From Porphyromonadaceae bacterium UBA7572 (GTDB taxonomy: Bacteria; Bacteroidota; Bacteroidia; Bacteroidales; Muribaculaceae), in assembly GCA_002476625.1 (NCBI GenBank), contig DLLC01000044.1, positions 1 to 16,972 of the forward strand: a DNA stretch of 16,972 nt, in the 5' to 3' direction. Below the pieces are notes generated by a model, which was given only the letters and a program-made list of their open reading frames with translations, had not been told where the DNA came from and made no database searches. Positions 5,942-12,821 of the stretch are shown here, one piece after another (the stretch's first letter is position 1; each line of letters opens with the position of its first letter). The position numbers and the translations under genes were made by a program.

Positions 5942-8530
5942 ATGAATTTTCAAAATTTTACCATCAAATCACAAGAGGTTGTGCAGAAAGCTGTACAGAT
6001 TGCCCAGGGCAATCAGAACCAGGTGTTGGAGCCTGTTCACCTCCTAAAGGCAGTGATGTCGGATTCTGATTCTGTGGTTAAGTTCATATTTCAGAAGATG
6101 GAGATCCCTGCCACGATGATTGACCGCTCGCTCGACGAGGAATTGCGCAAATTGCCTAAAGTGAGCGGTGGCGAACCTTACCTTAGCTCTGATGCGAACA
6201 AGGTGCTTGAGAAGGCAAACGACTTTGCCTCTAAAAAGGGCGACCAATATGTGACGGTAGAAGCTATATTGTTTGCTCTCCTGTCGGTGAATTCTTCAGC
6301 GAGCAAAATATTGAAAGATGCAGGTGCCACTGAAGACGCTATGAAGATTGCCATTGACGAGCTTCGTCAGGGCAGAAAGGCTACTGAGCAGGGGGCGGAA
6401 GATCAATATAATGCACTTAGCAAGTATGCTATCAACTTGTGTGAGCGCGCTAGGCAAGGCAAACTCGACCCGGTGATTGGCCGTGATGACGAAATTCGCC
6501 GTGTGCTTCAAATTTTGAGCCGCCGAACCAAGAACAACCCAATACTTATAGGTGAGCCCGGCACGGGTAAGACCGCTATTGTGGAAGGTCTTGCCCAGCG
6601 TATCGTAAGAGGCGATGTGCCAGAGAATCTGCGTCAGAAGCAAGTGTATTCTTTGGATATGGGCGCACTGATTGCCGGCGCTAAATATCAGGGTGAATTT
6701 GAAGAGCGGTTGAAAGCCGTGATTAGTGAAATCTCCTCGTCGAATGGCGACATCATTTTGTTCATCGATGAAATCCACACTTTGGTAGGCGCAGGCAAAA
6801 GCGGAGGCGCAATGGACGCTGCCAACATTCTCAAGCCTGCTTTGGCGCGTGGCGAGCTCCGCAGTATAGGCGCCACCACACTTGACGAATACCAGAAGTA
6901 CTTTGAAAAAGACAAGGCACTTGAGCGTAGATTCCAAGTGGTGATGGTGGATGAGCCTGACGAGGAGAGCGCAATCGCCATTATGCGTGGACTGAAGGAA
7001 AAATACGAGAACCACCATAAGGTGAGGATTAAAGACGATGCCATTATAGCCGCTGTGCAGCTGAGTGAGCGTTATATCAGCGACCGCTATTTGCCTGATA
7101 AGGCTATTGACCTTGTGGACGAGGCCGCCGCTAAGCTCCGTATAGAGATGGACTCCGTGCCGGAGGAACTTGACGAGATATCCCGCAAGATTTCACAATT
7201 GGAAATAGAGCGTGCCGCAATCAAGCGCGACGGTGATGCACAGCACGTGGCCCAAGTGGAGAAGGAAATCGCCGAGTTGAAAGACAAGGAGAACGATTAC
7301 AAGGCTAAATGGAAGAGCCAGAAGGAATTGATTAATCGCATACAGCAGAACAAGATCGACATTGAGCAACTTAACTTTGAGGCTGAGCGCGCCGAACGCA
7401 ATGGAGACTATGCTCGTGTGGCAGAAATTCGTTACTCACTCATTAAGCAAAAGGAGGATGAAAATAAAGCCATACAGAATCAACTGAAGTCGATGCAGGG
7501 CGACGCGGCTATGATTAAGGAGGAAGTGGACAGCGATGACATTGCTGATGTGGTGTCGCGCTGGACAGGAATACCGGTAAGCCGTATGCTTCAGAGCGAG
7601 AAGGACAAACTGCTCCATCTTGAGGACGAACTTCACAAACGTGTGGTGGGGCAGAATGAGGCAATCAATGCCATTTCCGATGCAGTGCGCCGTAATCGTG
7701 CCGGACTGAATGATCCTCGCAAACCAATAGGCTCATTTATATTCTTAGGTACAACGGGTGTTGGTAAAACTGAGCTTGCAAAGGCTCTGGCCGACTACCT
7801 GTTCAACGACGAGAACATGATGACCCGTATAGATATGAGCGAGTATCAAGAGAAATTCAGTGTCAGCCGACTGATTGGCCCACCTCCTGGCTATGTGGGC
7901 TATGAGGAAGGTGGCCAGCTTACGGAGGCTGTGCGCAGGAAGCCATATTCTGTGGTGCTTTTCGATGAGATTGAAAAAGCCCATCCCGATGTGTTCAATA
8001 TCTTGCTCCAGGTGCTTGACGATGGCCGACTCACCGACAACAAGGGCCGTACGGTGAATTTCAAGAACACCATCATCATTATGACCAGCAACTTGGGCAG
8101 CCAGATTATTCGTGAGCGCTTCGAACACTTGACACCTGAAAACAGGGGTGAAGTGATAGAGAAAACGCAAAACGAGGTGTTTGAACTTCTGAAGAAGCAG
8201 ATGCGTCCTGAATTCCTCAACCGAATAGATGAAATTATCATGTTTACCCCTCTGAGTGAAGGTGAAATTTCGCAAATCGTTCGTATGCAGGTTAATTCTG
8301 TGGCAAAGATGCTGGCAAAGAACGGTATCAAACTTGAGGCTACTGATGCAGCAATAGCATCGCTTGCTAAGGCTGGTTACGATCCTGAATTTGGTGCTCG
8401 ACCGGTGAAACGTGTGATCCAGAACAAGGTGCTGAATAAGTTGTCGAAAGATATCATCGCTCAAAACATCGATAGAGAGAAACCTATTATCATCGACTGT
8501 GTGAATGATGAGTTGGTGTTCCGCAACTAA
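5942..8530 (+). CDS. clpB: ATP-dependent disaggregase ClpB (Hsp104 family)
   Basis: An 862-residue protein of full ClpB length. In order: the double Clp-N domain (about 1-145, with LEPVHLLKAVM), the first AAA+ domain with Walker A GEPGTGKT (204-211) and Walker B IILFIDEIHT (271-280), the coiled-coil M domain (about 405-525) that separates ClpB from ClpA/ClpC, the second AAA+ domain with Walker A GTTGVGKT (603-610), and the C-terminal D2-small domain with FGARPVKRVIQ. ClpB pulls polypeptides out of aggregates together with DnaK in the cytosol. Thr in place of the usual Pro in the second Walker A is, to my knowledge, normal in Bacteroidota. No IGF/IGL ClpP-docking loop was seen, consistent with ClpB. 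It is monocistronic: it diverges from purH and ends at a strong terminator. Confidence 0.98.
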   Translation: MNFQNFTIKSQEVVQKAVQIAQGNQNQVLEPVHLLKAVMSDSDSVVKFIFQKMEIPATMIDRSLDEELRKLPKVSGGEPYLSSDANKVLEKANDFASKKGDQYVTVEAILFALLSVNSSASKILKDAGATEDAMKIAIDELRQGRKATEQGAEDQYNALSKYAINLCERARQGKLDPVIGRDDEIRRVLQILSRRTKNNPILIGEPGTGKTAIVEGLAQRIVRGDVPENLRQKQVYSLDMGALIAGAKYQGEFEERLKAVISEISSSNGDIILFIDEIHTLVGAGKSGGAMDAANILKPALARGELRSIGATTLDEYQKYFEKDKALERRFQVVMVDEPDEESAIAIMRGLKEKYENHHKVRIKDDAIIAAVQLSERYISDRYLPDKAIDLVDEAAAKLRIEMDSVPEELDEISRKISQLEIERAAIKRDGDAQHVAQVEKEIAELKDKENDYKAKWKSQKELINRIQQNKIDIEQLNFEAERAERNGDYARVAEIRYSLIKQKEDENKAIQNQLKSMQGDAAMIKEEVDSDDIADVVSRWTGIPVSRMLQSEKDKLLHLEDELHKRVVGQNEAINAISDAVRRNRAGLNDPRKPIGSFIFLGTTGVGKTELAKALADYLFNDENMMTRIDMSEYQEKFSVSRLIGPPPGYVGYEEGGQLTEAVRRKPYSVVLFDEIEKAHPDVFNILLQVLDDGRLTDNKGRTVNFKNTIIIMTSNLGSQIIRERFEHLTPENRGEVIEKTQNEVFELLKKQMRPEFLNRIDEIIMFTPLSEGEISQIVRMQVNSVAKMLAKNGIKLEATDAAIASLAKAGYDPEFGARPVKRVIQNKVLNKLSKDIIAQNIDREKPIIIDCVNDELVFRN

Positions 8531-8566
8531 ATAGAAGCCCCTAATTCTCTAAACTGAAATACAAAT

Positions 8567-8607
8567 AAAGAGCCCGCCTTCATTATTGGAAGGCGGGCTC
8601 TTTTTTT
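8567..8607. terminator. Strong bidirectional intrinsic terminator
   Basis: A perfect 15-bp stem, AAAGAGCCCGCCTTC (8567-8581) with GAAGGCGGGCTCTTT (8589-8603), encloses a 7-nt loop and runs into seven Ts (8601-8607). The A-rich left flank gives a U run in the opposite direction. It serves clpB (stop 8530) and the convergent export gene (stop 8667). Confidence 0.95.
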
Positions 8608-8666
8608 CGCTTTTATATATGCGTGTAATTAGCGCGAACTGTCAATTTTTACATGCGTATTCTATC

Positions 8667-9464
8667 TTATTTTGTGAGGGTCACAACCAGTGTGGCAATG
8701 GATATAGTGGTGCCGATGATACCAGTAGTGAACGACCATGCTGGTGGTATGGCCCAAGACGAGCGCTTTTTAGTGGCGTTTGGCTCAACATAGATGACAT
8801 CGTTTTGGCGAAGGTTATACACAGGCGACACCAGCAGATTCTTGTCGGTGAGGTTGACGCGCTGCACCTCGCGGCTACCGTCGGAATTGGTGTGGATGAC
8901 CAAAACATTGTCGCGACGGCCTGTAATAGTGAGGTCGCCGGATTGAGAAATGGCTTCAAGAATGGTGATGCGGCCATTGATAGCCTTTATGAGGCCAGGC
9001 TTGTTGACTTCACCCATTGTGTAGACGTGGAAATTCTGGAAGCGCACTTCCACGCCTGGTTTCTCGGCCAGATAGCGGGGATAGATGAGGTTGCTGATCT
9101 CTGCTTCCACTACACTTTGAGTTTTTCCTTGCACATATATCCTGCCAAGGATAGGAAAGTCGATGTATCCCTTGTTGTCAACCAAATAGTAGAATATTGG
9201 GTTGTCGGTATTGTTCGTGCCATTTCCGGTGGCAATCATTTCCGTCTTGTTGAAGAATTTCACCAGTTCAGGGTTAGTGGCCGACACACTGATTTGAAGC
9301 AGGTCGCCCGTCATGATAACCGGGTCGTTGATTTTAGCTGTGGCTTTCAGCACATCGGCTGGAAGCGTCTCGGCATTCTGCATGTACGTGATGTCTTCTG
9401 GCGTTTTGCAGCCAACCAAAGCAATGGCTAAAATTACCATTGGAAGAAAAAGTCGAATATTCAT
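8667..9464 (-). CDS. Polysaccharide export outer-membrane lipoprotein (Wza/BexD family)
   Basis: A 265-residue protein with a lipoprotein signal peptide: hydrophobic MVILAIALVG then Cys19 (lipobox LVGC). The poly-export domain follows (about 50-130, with MTGDLLQISVSATNPELV and GYIDFPILGRIYVQG). An SLBB-type domain comes next (about 140-230, with YTMGEVNKPGLIK and YNLRQNDVIYVEP), then a hydrophobic C-terminal segment (about 236-262), which in Wza-type proteins is the helix crossing the outer membrane. Members form the outer-membrane channel for capsule or exopolysaccharide. No Wzc-type kinase, glycosyltransferase or Wzx/Wzy gene is visible beside it, so its partners must be elsewhere. A good -7 element lies about 65 bp upstream, and it ends at the terminator shared with clpB. 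The ATG at 9464 is the only start in front of the signal peptide. Confidence 0.9.
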   Translation of the reverse strand: MNIRLFLPMVILAIALVGCKTPEDITYMQNAETLPADVLKATAKINDPVIMTGDLLQISVSATNPELVKFFNKTEMIATGNGTNNTDNPIFYYLVDNKGYIDFPILGRIYVQGKTQSVVEAEISNLIYPRYLAEKPGVEVRFQNFHVYTMGEVNKPGLIKAINGRITILEAISQSGDLTITGRRDNVLVIHTNSDGSREVQRVNLTDKNLLVSPVYNLRQNDVIYVEPNATKKRSSWAIPPAWSFTTGIIGTTISIATLVVTLTK

Positions 9465-9527
9465 AATATTTTAATTGTGTTGATAGATATCAATATGGTG
9501 CAGGAAAATTGCGTATTTTATTTTTCG

Positions 9528-9535
9528 CAAAGATA
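9528..9535 (-). promoter_or_regulatory. Candidate promoter -7 element for the polysaccharide export gene
   Basis: On the minus strand this reads TATCTTTG, an exact and very typical TAnnTTTG. A possible -33 (CTTG, complement of 9558-9561) lies 22 bp upstream, slightly long. Transcription would start near 9522, leaving a leader of nearly 60 nt before the ATG at 9464. Confidence 0.6.
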
Positions 9536-9596
9536 TGAAAAAAAACAAAAATAAAATCAAGAATAGCGATTATATCTACATGTGCCTTTGAATTTT

Positions 9597-9627
9597 ATTG
9601 TGTTTAGTAGAATTTGACGTAAATTTG
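9597..9627 (+). promoter_or_regulatory. Candidate promoter for the DNA-glycosylase-like gene
   Basis: The -7 element TAAATTTG (9620-9627) is an exact TAnnTTTG match, and ATTG (9597-9600) supplies a three-of-four -33 TTTG with a 19-bp spacer. Transcription would begin near 9634, about 23 nt before the ATG at 9657. It is back-to-back with the export-gene promoter. Confidence 0.55.
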
Positions 9628-9656
9628 TGTGTGGTTTAATTTAAGACGATAAATGA

Positions 9657-10247
9657 ATGAAGCAGACCATTCCGATAGAGTGTCATCCATTCCCTCCCTT
9701 TCTTCCCGAAGGGGCAAGAGTGCTGATGCTCGGCACATTTCCACCAAAGCCCAACAGATGGGCTATGGAATTCTTTTACCCGAACAAGACCAACGACATG
9801 TGGAAAATCATGGGTTATATTTTTTATGCCGACCGCTTCCGGTTTTATGATGAGCATCAGAAAACTTACCGCTTGAGCGACATCAAGGATTTTTTGGCAG
9901 AGAAGCATATAGCCCTTTATGATACGGCAACGCGAGTTCGCAGACTGAAGGACAATGCCAGCGACAAGTTCTTGGACATAGTGGAAACCATAGACTTGGA
10001 GCGCTTTTTTACTGTGTGTCCCTCGCTTGAGGCTGTGGTGACGGCAGGGGAGAAGGCCACAGAAGTGATAGCCTCGATGGCGCATGTAGAGCCTCCGAAG
10101 ATGGGCGAAATGGTGGTGTGTGAGTGTGCCGGGCTTCGGTTTAAATTGTTCCGTATGCCCTCGTCGTCTCGCGCCTATCCGCTGGCTTTAGAGAAAAAAG
10201 CGGAAGCATATAGTAAGGTGTTTCGCATTTTAGGCTATGATATTTGA
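9657..10247 (+). CDS. Uracil-DNA-glycosylase superfamily protein (hypoxanthine/uracil-type)
   Basis: A 196-residue cytosolic protein. The superfamily motif 1 region is GTFPPKPNRWAMEFF (26-40) followed by YPNKTNDMWKIM (41-52), resembling the GxxPG...YxNxxNxFW layout of MUG/HDG-type enzymes. A C-terminal motif, MPSSSRAYP (167-175), stands in the place of the usual LPSxSxAN loop. A central hydrophobic strand ending in VVTAGEKA (127-134) fits the beta-alpha-beta core. Such enzymes cut deaminated or damaged bases from DNA. Which base this one removes cannot be told, because the motifs depart from families 1-5, and family 6 (hypoxanthine-DNA glycosylase) is only the nearest resemblance I recognise. 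It has its own likely promoter and is followed after 11 bp by the dedA -7 element. The ATG at 9657 is used here; an ATG at 9653 is in another frame. Confidence 0.72.
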   Translation: MKQTIPIECHPFPPFLPEGARVLMLGTFPPKPNRWAMEFFYPNKTNDMWKIMGYIFYADRFRFYDEHQKTYRLSDIKDFLAEKHIALYDTATRVRRLKDNASDKFLDIVETIDLERFFTVCPSLEAVVTAGEKATEVIASMAHVEPPKMGEMVVCECAGLRFKLFRMPSSSRAYPLALEKKAEAYSKVFRILGYDI

Positions 10248-10258
10248 GTGATTATTTG

Positions 10259-10266
10259 TAACTTTG
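10259..10266 (+). promoter_or_regulatory. Candidate -7 promoter element for dedA-rpe(-tRNA-Ser)
   Basis: TAACTTTG is an exact TAnnTTTG followed by CA, a very common Bacteroidota core-promoter form. No TTTG is found 19-21 bp upstream. Transcription would start near 10273, so a TTG codon at 10264 (in the element) cannot be the dedA start; the ATG at 10288 fits. Confidence 0.55.
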
Positions 10267-10287
10267 CAACAGCAATCAGATGAGAAG

Positions 10288-11025
10288 ATGAAAAAACAGG
10301 CAATTCAGTTGCTCATTGGAGTGATTATATTGATAGCATTGGTAGCTTCTGTTGTCGTGTATATGCCGAATTTAGACGCTCAAACGCTCTATGGATGGTT
10401 TAAGGACAACATGGGGTACACACTGATATTTCTGCTAATGGCGGTTGAAAGTTCGTTCATCCCATTCCCAAGCGAGATTGTAGTGCCACCAGCGGCGTAT
10501 TTTGCAAGTTCAGGAGCTGGTAATGCGCATCTTGATATAGTGATGGTGGTTCTGGTTGCCACATTGGGAGCCCTGTTGGGCGCTTGTGTGAATTATGCCA
10601 TATCAATGCTGATTGGTAGGCCTGTGGTTTACGGCTTTGCTAATAGCAGAATAGGCCACATGTGCTTGATTGATGCGGAGAAAGTGGATAAGGCTGAGAA
10701 GTATTTTGCCGACCATGGTTCAGTTTCCACCTTTTTAGGACGGCTGATTCCCGGCATACGGCAGTTGATTTCCATTCCAGCAGGCCTGTCGCGAATGAAT
10801 TTTTTTAAGTTCGCCGTGTTCACAACTCTTGGTGCTGGCATATGGAATGTGGCATTAGCGGCTTTAGGCTGGTGGCTAAGCACATTCGTTGCAGAGCCGG
10901 ATTTGTATGCCCAGCTTGAAGCCAACAATAAATACCTCACGTATGCAGGCTTTGCCTTGTTTGGCATCATTGTGCTATATGTGATATATAAGGGACTTAA
11001 AGGTTCACCCAATAAAAAGAAATAG
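10288..11025 (+). CDS. DedA-family inner-membrane transporter (SNARE-associated/VTT domain)
   Basis: A 245-residue polytopic membrane protein. The N-terminal helix (QLLIGVIILIALVASVVVYM) is followed by the DedA signature: an acidic re-entrant region ESSFIPFPSEIVVPPAAYFA, a glycine-rich helix (GALLGACVNYAISMLIGR) and the hallmark FLGRLIPGIRQLISIPAGLSRM. A further helix ends at a Lys-rich tail (KGSPNKKK). DedA proteins sit in the cytoplasmic membrane; some recycle undecaprenyl phosphate (UptA type) and others affect phospholipid distribution. Which substrate applies here is not visible. The frame is open from a TTG at 10264, but that codon lies in the promoter element, so the ATG at 10288 is chosen. 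The stop is four bases before the rpe ATG, so the two genes are almost certainly one operon. Confidence 0.9.
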   Translation: MKKQAIQLLIGVIILIALVASVVVYMPNLDAQTLYGWFKDNMGYTLIFLLMAVESSFIPFPSEIVVPPAAYFASSGAGNAHLDIVMVVLVATLGALLGACVNYAISMLIGRPVVYGFANSRIGHMCLIDAEKVDKAEKYFADHGSVSTFLGRLIPGIRQLISIPAGLSRMNFFKFAVFTTLGAGIWNVALAALGWWLSTFVAEPDLYAQLEANNKYLTYAGFALFGIIVLYVIYKGLKGSPNKKK

Positions 11026-11029
11026 GGTT

Positions 11030-11674
11030 ATGAAAGTGTCACCGTCGCTATTATCGGCAGATTTCGCTCATTTGGCCGAAGAGTTGGAGTTTATAAATTC
11101 CAGTGAGGCCGATATGCTTCACCTTGATGTGATGGACGGAGTGTTCGTTCCAAACATTTCATTCGGTTTTCCGGTGATTAAATATGTGAAAAAGCATTGC
11201 CTGAAGCCATTGGATGTGCATTTGATGATAGTGGAGCCACAAAAGTTTGTGACAGAGGTTCGCAATTGTGGCGCAGAAATAATGACGGTTCACTATGAGG
11301 CTTGCATTCACCTTAACAGAGTGGTTCAGCAGATTCACGATATGGGAATGAAAGCCGGTGTATCGATAAACCCTGCCACCCCTGTGTGTATGTTGAAAGA
11401 CATACTCAGTGAAGTGGACCTGGTGCTGCTGATGTCGGTGAACCCAGGATTTGGTGGCCAGAAATTTATTTCTGGAACTTTAGAGAAAGTAAAAGAGCTT
11501 CGTCAGCTTATCGCTGCCACAGGCAGTGGGGCTATCATTGAGGTGGATGGAGGCGTAAACGCTGAAGTCGGTGTAATGTTGGCTGATGCGGGAGCGGATA
11601 TGGTGGTAGCTGGAAGCTATGTCTTTAACTCTGAAGACAGAAATGAAGCGATAGCATCACTGAAGAGACTTTAG
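11030..11674 (+). CDS. rpe: Ribulose-phosphate 3-epimerase
   Basis: A 214-residue TIM-barrel enzyme of standard length. It shows the conserved MKVSPSLLSADF start, the metal/catalytic LHLDVMDGVFVPNISFG (about 31-47), the second-strand LDVHLMIVEP, VHYEA, the phosphate-binding MSVNPGFGGQKF (about 144-155), EVDGGV and the C-terminal AGSYVF. It interconverts D-ribulose 5-phosphate and D-xylulose 5-phosphate in the pentose-phosphate pathway in the cytosol. The ATG lies four bases after the dedA stop, and the tRNA-Ser gene starts 17 bp after the rpe stop with no promoter element between. The transcript probably runs dedA-rpe-tRNA. Confidence 0.97.
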   Translation: MKVSPSLLSADFAHLAEELEFINSSEADMLHLDVMDGVFVPNISFGFPVIKYVKKHCLKPLDVHLMIVEPQKFVTEVRNCGAEIMTVHYEACIHLNRVVQQIHDMGMKAGVSINPATPVCMLKDILSEVDLVLLMSVNPGFGGQKFISGTLEKVKELRQLIAATGSGAIIEVDGGVNAEVGVMLADAGADMVVAGSYVFNSEDRNEAIASLKRL

Positions 11675-11691
11675 GAGAATAAAAATGCCGA

Positions 11692-11779
11692 GGAAAGGTG
11701 CCGGAGTGGCCGAACGGGACGGTCTCGAAAATCGTTGTACCCTTTATGGGTACCGAGGGTTCGAATCCCTCCCTTTCCG
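11692..11779 (+). tRNA. tRNA-Ser(CGA)
   Basis: An 88-nt class II tRNA. The acceptor stem is GGAAAGG (11692-11698) with CCTTTCC (11772-11778), discriminator G at 11779. The D-arm begins CCGGAGTGGCCGAACGGG. The anticodon stem ACGGT/ATCGT has one G-T pair, and the loop CTCGAAA puts anticodon CGA at 11726-11728 (reads UCG). The long variable arm has stem GTACCC/GGGTAC, as expected for Ser. The T-arm is GAGGG-TTCGAAT-CCCTC. CCA is not encoded (the next bases are CAA), so it must be added afterwards. Confidence 0.97.
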
Positions 11780-11780
11780 C

Positions 11781-11833
11781 AAAAAGCAGCGGGGAACGCG
11801 TTGGATTAACGTTGTGTCCCCCGCTGCTTTTTT
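11781..11833. terminator. Intrinsic terminator after tRNA-Ser, also facing metF
   Basis: A 14-bp perfect stem, AAAAAGCAGCGGGG (11781-11794) with CCCCGCTGCTTTTT (11819-11832), has an inner AACG/CGTT pairing (11795-11798, 11810-11813) and six Ts at the end (11828-11833). It begins one base after the tRNA. The five As on the left make it usable in the other direction for metF (stop 11855). Confidence 0.92.
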
Positions 11834-11854
11834 GTGCATTTTTAAAAAGTTATT

Positions 11855-12811
11855 TTAAAAGACTGTTTTTACGATTTTTTTTACATTGTCGGCTTTGCCC
11901 ATGGTGTAGTAGTGAATGGCAGGTGCGCCATGCGCCAGCAGGTCACGGCTTTGTGCCACACACCACTCGATGCCCGCTTCATACGCTGCTTCTTTCGACT
12001 GGGCTTTGCTTATTTCGTTTACGAGGTCTTGTGGAATGTCGAGGTGGAAAGCGCGGGGTAGCATTTCGAGTTGGCGTGCCACCGACAGCGGCTTTAACCC
12101 AGGAATTATGGGTACGGTGATGCCCGTCTTGCGGCAAGCGTCTTCAAAAGCGTAGAACATTTGATTGTCGAAAAACATTTGCGTAATGATGTAATCTGCG
12201 CCAGCATCGACTTTCGCTTTCAGATGCGCGATGTCGGTTTCGGCGTTCGCCGCTTCAAAATGCTTTTCAGGATATCCGGCAACTCCTATGCAGAAATCTG
12301 TGGCGATTCCTTTTTTTACAGTCGGGTCGAGGTATTCGCCATGGTTAAGACTGGAAATCATCCTCACCAGTTCGTTGCTGTGGGCGAATCCATCTGCTTC
12401 GGGAATGAAATACCGTTGCCCGACTATGGCATCGCCCCGCAGTGCCACCACATTGTCAATGCCAATGAAATTGAGGTCGAGCAGTTCGCTCTCAATTTTA
12501 GCTTTCGACGCACCTCCGCATATCACATGTGGCACGATTTCAACATCGAACCGCTTCATGATGGCGGCAGTGATGGCGAGCGTGCTTGGACGCTTGGCCA
12601 GCGTAAATTTGGTGAAGGTGCCGTCGCCATTGTCTTTATATTCAATCTCATCACGGTGGCATGTGATATTGATGAATGGCGGAGCAAGCTCTAAAAGAGG
12701 CTCTATGCTTGAATAGAGAGAGTTCGCGTCGCTTCCTTTTAAGGGGGGAACAAGTTCGAAAGATGCAAAAGGGGCGTCGCTATTGTTGAGAATATCTATT
12801 ACTTTACTCAT
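11855..12811 (-). CDS. metF: 5,10-methylenetetrahydrofolate reductase
   Basis: A 318-residue FAD-binding TIM-barrel protein matching the bacterial MetF family. Visible marks are ASFELVPPLKG near the N-terminus (the Glu of the FE motif is the catalytic acid position), FINITCHRDE, DNVVALRGD (about 120-130, flavin/folate site), CIGVAGYPEKH, and DAGADYIITQMFFDNQMFY. It reduces 5,10-methylene-THF to 5-methyl-THF in the cytosol, the methyl donor used by MetH encoded just upstream. The frame is open to 12946 inside metH, but the ATG at 12811 (MSKVIDIL) is chosen. It gives the normal length and a 10-bp gap after the metH stop; the longer version would overlap metH by 125 bp. The gene ends facing the tRNA terminator. 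Confidence 0.96.
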   Translation of the reverse strand: MSKVIDILNNSDAPFASFELVPPLKGSDANSLYSSIEPLLELAPPFINITCHRDEIEYKDNGDGTFTKFTLAKRPSTLAITAAIMKRFDVEIVPHVICGGASKAKIESELLDLNFIGIDNVVALRGDAIVGQRYFIPEADGFAHSNELVRMISSLNHGEYLDPTVKKGIATDFCIGVAGYPEKHFEAANAETDIAHLKAKVDAGADYIITQMFFDNQMFYAFEDACRKTGITVPIIPGLKPLSVARQLEMLPRAFHLDIPQDLVNEISKAQSKEAAYEAGIEWCVAQSRDLLAHGAPAIHYYTMGKADNVKKIVKTVF

Positions 12812-12821
12812 ATCGTTACAG

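Noticed and set aside
6296..7018. 240-residue and other long minus-strand frames inside clpB (also 7745-8464)
   Set aside because: They lie wholly opposite the well-conserved ClpB sequence and have no recognisable motifs.
8586..9431. 281-residue plus-strand frame opposite the polysaccharide export gene
   Set aside because: It begins inside the terminator stem, and the opposite strand carries a clear lipoprotein signal, poly-export and SLBB-type domains.
9636..10085. 149-residue minus-strand frame opposite the glycosylase-like gene
   Set aside because: It has no recognisable motif, and the plus frame has a good promoter and conserved motifs.
11692..11779. tRNA-Ser as an integration site of a mobile element
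   Set aside because: No integrase, no direct repeat of the tRNA 3' end and no foreign-looking genes occur nearby; core genes flank both sides.
11698..12120. 140-residue reading frame starting MPEWPNGTVSK on the plus strand
   Set aside because: Its first part is the tRNA-Ser gene read as protein (giving EGSNPSLSAK), then the terminator, then the reverse of metF; a classic false gene.
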